DNA of 64,000 nucleotides from Scandinavium sp051650185 (lineage in GTDB: Bacteria > Pseudomonadota > Gammaproteobacteria > Enterobacterales > Enterobacteriaceae): assembly GCF_051650185.1 (NCBI RefSeq), contig NZ_JBOFIN010000146.1, forward strand, positions 62,001 to 126,000, in the 5' to 3' direction. Each line of letters starts with the position of its first letter. Positions within the stretch are counted from its first letter, which is position 1. Below the pieces are notes generated by a model. It saw nothing but the letters and a program-made list of their open reading frames with translations. It made no database searches and was not told the DNA's origin. Below, piece after piece: positions 62,707 through 64,000 of this stretch. A program made the position numbers and the translations under genes.

Positions 62707-63359
62707 CCCCGGCGCGCTATGCGCGACCTGAAGTACGCGATCATCTGGCTGGCCACTACCTTCTCGGGCTACTTTCCCGACGAGTAAGCCGCAGGTTTGA
62801 ACAACTGCTGGCGCGCGATCCCTCTCTGTGGCTCGAAATAGAGCGCTGGCAGGAGAGGCTTCCCGACCCTTCTCCGCCGTTCAGACATCCGCCTGCCCGC
62901 GTATGGCGTCATTTGCAGATGATAAGCGAAGGGAAAAATCCGCCTGGTGCGATCAGGCGATGGATGTGGAACAGCGGCTGGCTGGCGCTCGGGGCGATGA
63001 TGATGTTCCTGAGCCTGACGCCACTCACCCCGTCGATAAAGCCCGTCAGCTATCTGGCAATGATGTCCTCCGCAGAGTGTCACGACTGCTTCGTCCTGAT
63101 GGCCTTTCAGGGTGATAAACCGGGCAAATCCAGCATTCGGGTGCAGTATGGCGAACAAAGCCCTGCCGCGCTGGAAGGTGCCAGCCTGTGGATGAGAGAT
63201 AAAACCAGCGGCGAACTGATCTATCTGGCCCCGATGGCTCAACTCGGGACGCAGCGCTATCTCACCCCGGGCGAGTGGAATCAGTTAAAAAACAGCGATG
63301 AGCTGGTGGTGAAACAGGAAGGGCAGACGCTGTTTAGCGGCAGGTGTATTACGCTGTAG
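62691..63359 (+). CDS. Membrane anti-sigma factor (RskA-like)
   Basis: 222 residues from the ATG at 62691, inside the sigma gene's last codons. The N-terminal about 75 residues form a sigma-binding domain with the group's features (HYLLGLLSRRVSRRFEQLL...WLEIERWQERL...PPARVWRHLQ). One transmembrane helix lies at about 91-112, then a periplasmic domain of about 110 residues. That domain starts with a C130-H-D-C133 pair, a CxxC site that could sense redox state or metal; a third Cys is near the end (GRCITL). It likely sequesters the upstream ECF factor until a periplasmic signal arrives. Confidence 0.85.
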   Translation: MSRQITPARYARPEVRDHLAGHYLLGLLSRRVSRRFEQLLARDPSLWLEIERWQERLPDPSPPFRHPPARVWRHLQMISEGKNPPGAIRRWMWNSGWLALGAMMMFLSLTPLTPSIKPVSYLAMMSSAECHDCFVLMAFQGDKPGKSSIRVQYGEQSPAALEGASLWMRDKTSGELIYLAPMAQLGTQRYLTPGEWNQLKNSDELVVKQEGQTLFSGRCITL

Positions 63360-63374
63360 CGGGATGGCTTTTCA

Positions 63375-63461
63375 AATGTGGTCGGCGCTCGCCACTGCGT
63401 GGCTCGCCCTGCGGGCCGTTGCTGAAGCAACGTTGTCTCGCTTCGCTCGACTCGAACCTCC
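63375..63461 (-). repeat. tRNA-Pro 3'-end-like fragment with internal insert
   Basis: AATGTGGTCGGCG (63375-63387) is identical to 63529-63541, which is the 3' end of the tRNA-Pro gene plus CCA and flank. TCGAACCTCC (63452-63461) is identical to the T-arm at 63551-63560. Between them are about 64 bp with a CGTTGC/GCAACG hairpin in place of the 9 bp found in the tRNA. It looks like a tRNA 3' portion interrupted by an insert. Confidence 0.6.
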
Positions 63462-63497
63462 TTCCCCGGAGCTTCTCATCCTCATTGGCTCGAAAGC

Positions 63498-63526
63498 AAA
63501 AAGGCCTGCTCAAAGAGCAGGCCTTT
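63498..63526 (-). terminator. Rho-independent terminator of tRNA-Pro
   Basis: 12-bp stem AAAGGCCTGCTC/GAGCAGGCCTTT with a 3-nt loop and a U-tract on the minus strand, 7 bp past the tRNA 3' end. Confidence 0.92.
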
Positions 63527-63532
63527 CGAATG

Positions 63533-63609
63533 TGGTCGGCGAGAGAGGATTCGAACCTCCGACCCACTGGTCCCAAACCAGTTGCGCTACCAAGCTGCGC
63601 TACTCGCCG
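63533..63609 (-). tRNA. tRNA-Pro, anticodon UGG
   Basis: 77 nt including an encoded CCA. The acceptor stem CGGCGAG pairs with CTCGCCG; the D arm, an anticodon stem ACTGG/CCAGT around a TTTGGGA loop (anticodon TGG), and a T arm GGAGG-TTCGAAT-CCTCT are all present. The body matches E. coli proM (UGG), although its place between dppA and eptB is that of E. coli proK (CGG). For that reason no gene symbol is assigned. Confidence 0.93.
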
Positions 63610-63698
63610 AATGCGGAGCGCATCTTACTGCTGTGATGCTACCCCGTCAATCCCTTTTAGCCAAAAGCAATGCCAGTCGGCGAGAAACTCGCCAGCTG

Positions 63699-64000
63699 TT
63701 ACTGAGCTTTTGCCGGAACGTGACACCAGTTGCTGTTTTCGTTGATCCCGCCGTTTGGCGAGGTGTACCCCAGACAGCCCATAATGGTGTCGTACAGCTC
63801 CACATGACGACGCGGCACCTTCATTTCAGCCTGTTGCTTCAGGTGCTGGAAAGCTTGTTCGTTGGCTGGATTGGCCAGATATTTATCCGACATCCACACC
63901 AGCATTGGCACGCGGAACTGCTCTGGCGGCGCGAGTTTGCGCGGGGTGCCGTGCAGGTGCTCTCTCTCATTGATTGACTCGCCGTGGTCTGCGGCATAGA
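63699..64000 (-). CDS. eptB: EptB, Kdo2-lipid A phosphoethanolamine transferase, 3' part
   Basis: About 100 C-terminal residues are visible; the gene runs off the right edge. It is an inner-membrane alkaline-phosphatase-superfamily enzyme that adds phosphoethanolamine to the outer Kdo of lipopolysaccharide. The visible start YAADHGESI contains the DHGE zinc/phosphate motif, followed by the EptB-typical EREHLHGTPRKLAPPEQFRVP and PMLVWMSDKY. The end (GCLGYTSPNGGINENSNWCHVP) is intact with a TAA stop. Position beside tRNA-Pro is as in K-12. Confidence 0.93.
   Translation of the reverse strand, partial: YAADHGESINEREHLHGTPRKLAPPEQFRVPMLVWMSDKYLANPANEQAFQHLKQQAEMKVPRRHVELYDTIMGCLGYTSPNGGINENSNWCHVPAKAQ

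Overview
The window is chromosomal DNA from a member of the Enterobacteriaceae. Gene order from pitA-uspB-uspA to dpp-tRNA(Pro)-eptB follows the E. coli 78-80 min region, and most proteins can be recognised as orthologues of E. coli K-12 products. Several features point away from E. coli and towards an Enterobacter/Lelliottia/Leclercia/Klebsiella-like genus. There is no dtpB between uspA and rsmJ. There is no arsenic/acid-fitness island between gor and treF. A second, bcsD-containing cellulose operon and a complete ERIC element are present. The genus is inferred from content and was not tested.

Layout. 1-8.6 kb: 3' end of pitA, uspB, uspA, rsmJ, prlC (with a textbook sigma-32 promoter), a PAP2 phosphatase, rlmJ and gor. 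8.7-19 kb: a small charged secreted protein, a beta-lactamase-fold lipoprotein, treF, a HEPN/STY4199-type membrane protein, a GNAT acetyltransferase, an SDR oxidoreductase, yhjC, yhjD and yhjE. 19-28.6 kb: yhjG, pdeH (with a perfect sigma-28 promoter), kdgK, yhjJ, an ERIC element, dctA and pdeK. 28.7-42.8 kb: the E. coli-type cellulose locus, bcsRQABZC on the minus strand and divergent bcsEFG. 42.8-43.4 kb: a yefM-yoeB toxin-antitoxin pair. 43.5-55 kb: a second cellulose operon, bcsO-bcsQ-bcsA-bcsB-bcsC-bcsD-bcsZ, on the minus strand. 55.4-61.2 kb: the dppABCDF dipeptide ABC transporter. 61.8-63.4 kb: a secreted YxFxxD-repeat protein, an ECF sigma factor and its membrane anti-sigma factor. 63.4-64 kb: a tRNA-Pro(UGG), a tRNA-like fragment beside it, and the 3' end of eptB.

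How it fits together. The centre of the window is a cyclic-di-GMP/cellulose hub. Two synthases with PilZ domains and the c-di-GMP-binding BcsE lie next to two EAL-domain proteins: PdeH, under the flagellar sigma factor, and PdeK, next to bcsC. The E. coli-type operon carries BcsG, the phosphoethanolamine transferase that modifies cellulose. The second operon carries BcsD, the protein associated with ordered fibre export. The strain may therefore make two kinds of cellulose matrix. The remaining genes are housekeeping functions (rRNA methylation, glutathione reduction, peptide uptake and turnover, trehalose, KDG and C4-dicarboxylate use), separated by GC-rich palindromic repeats that often sit between convergent genes.
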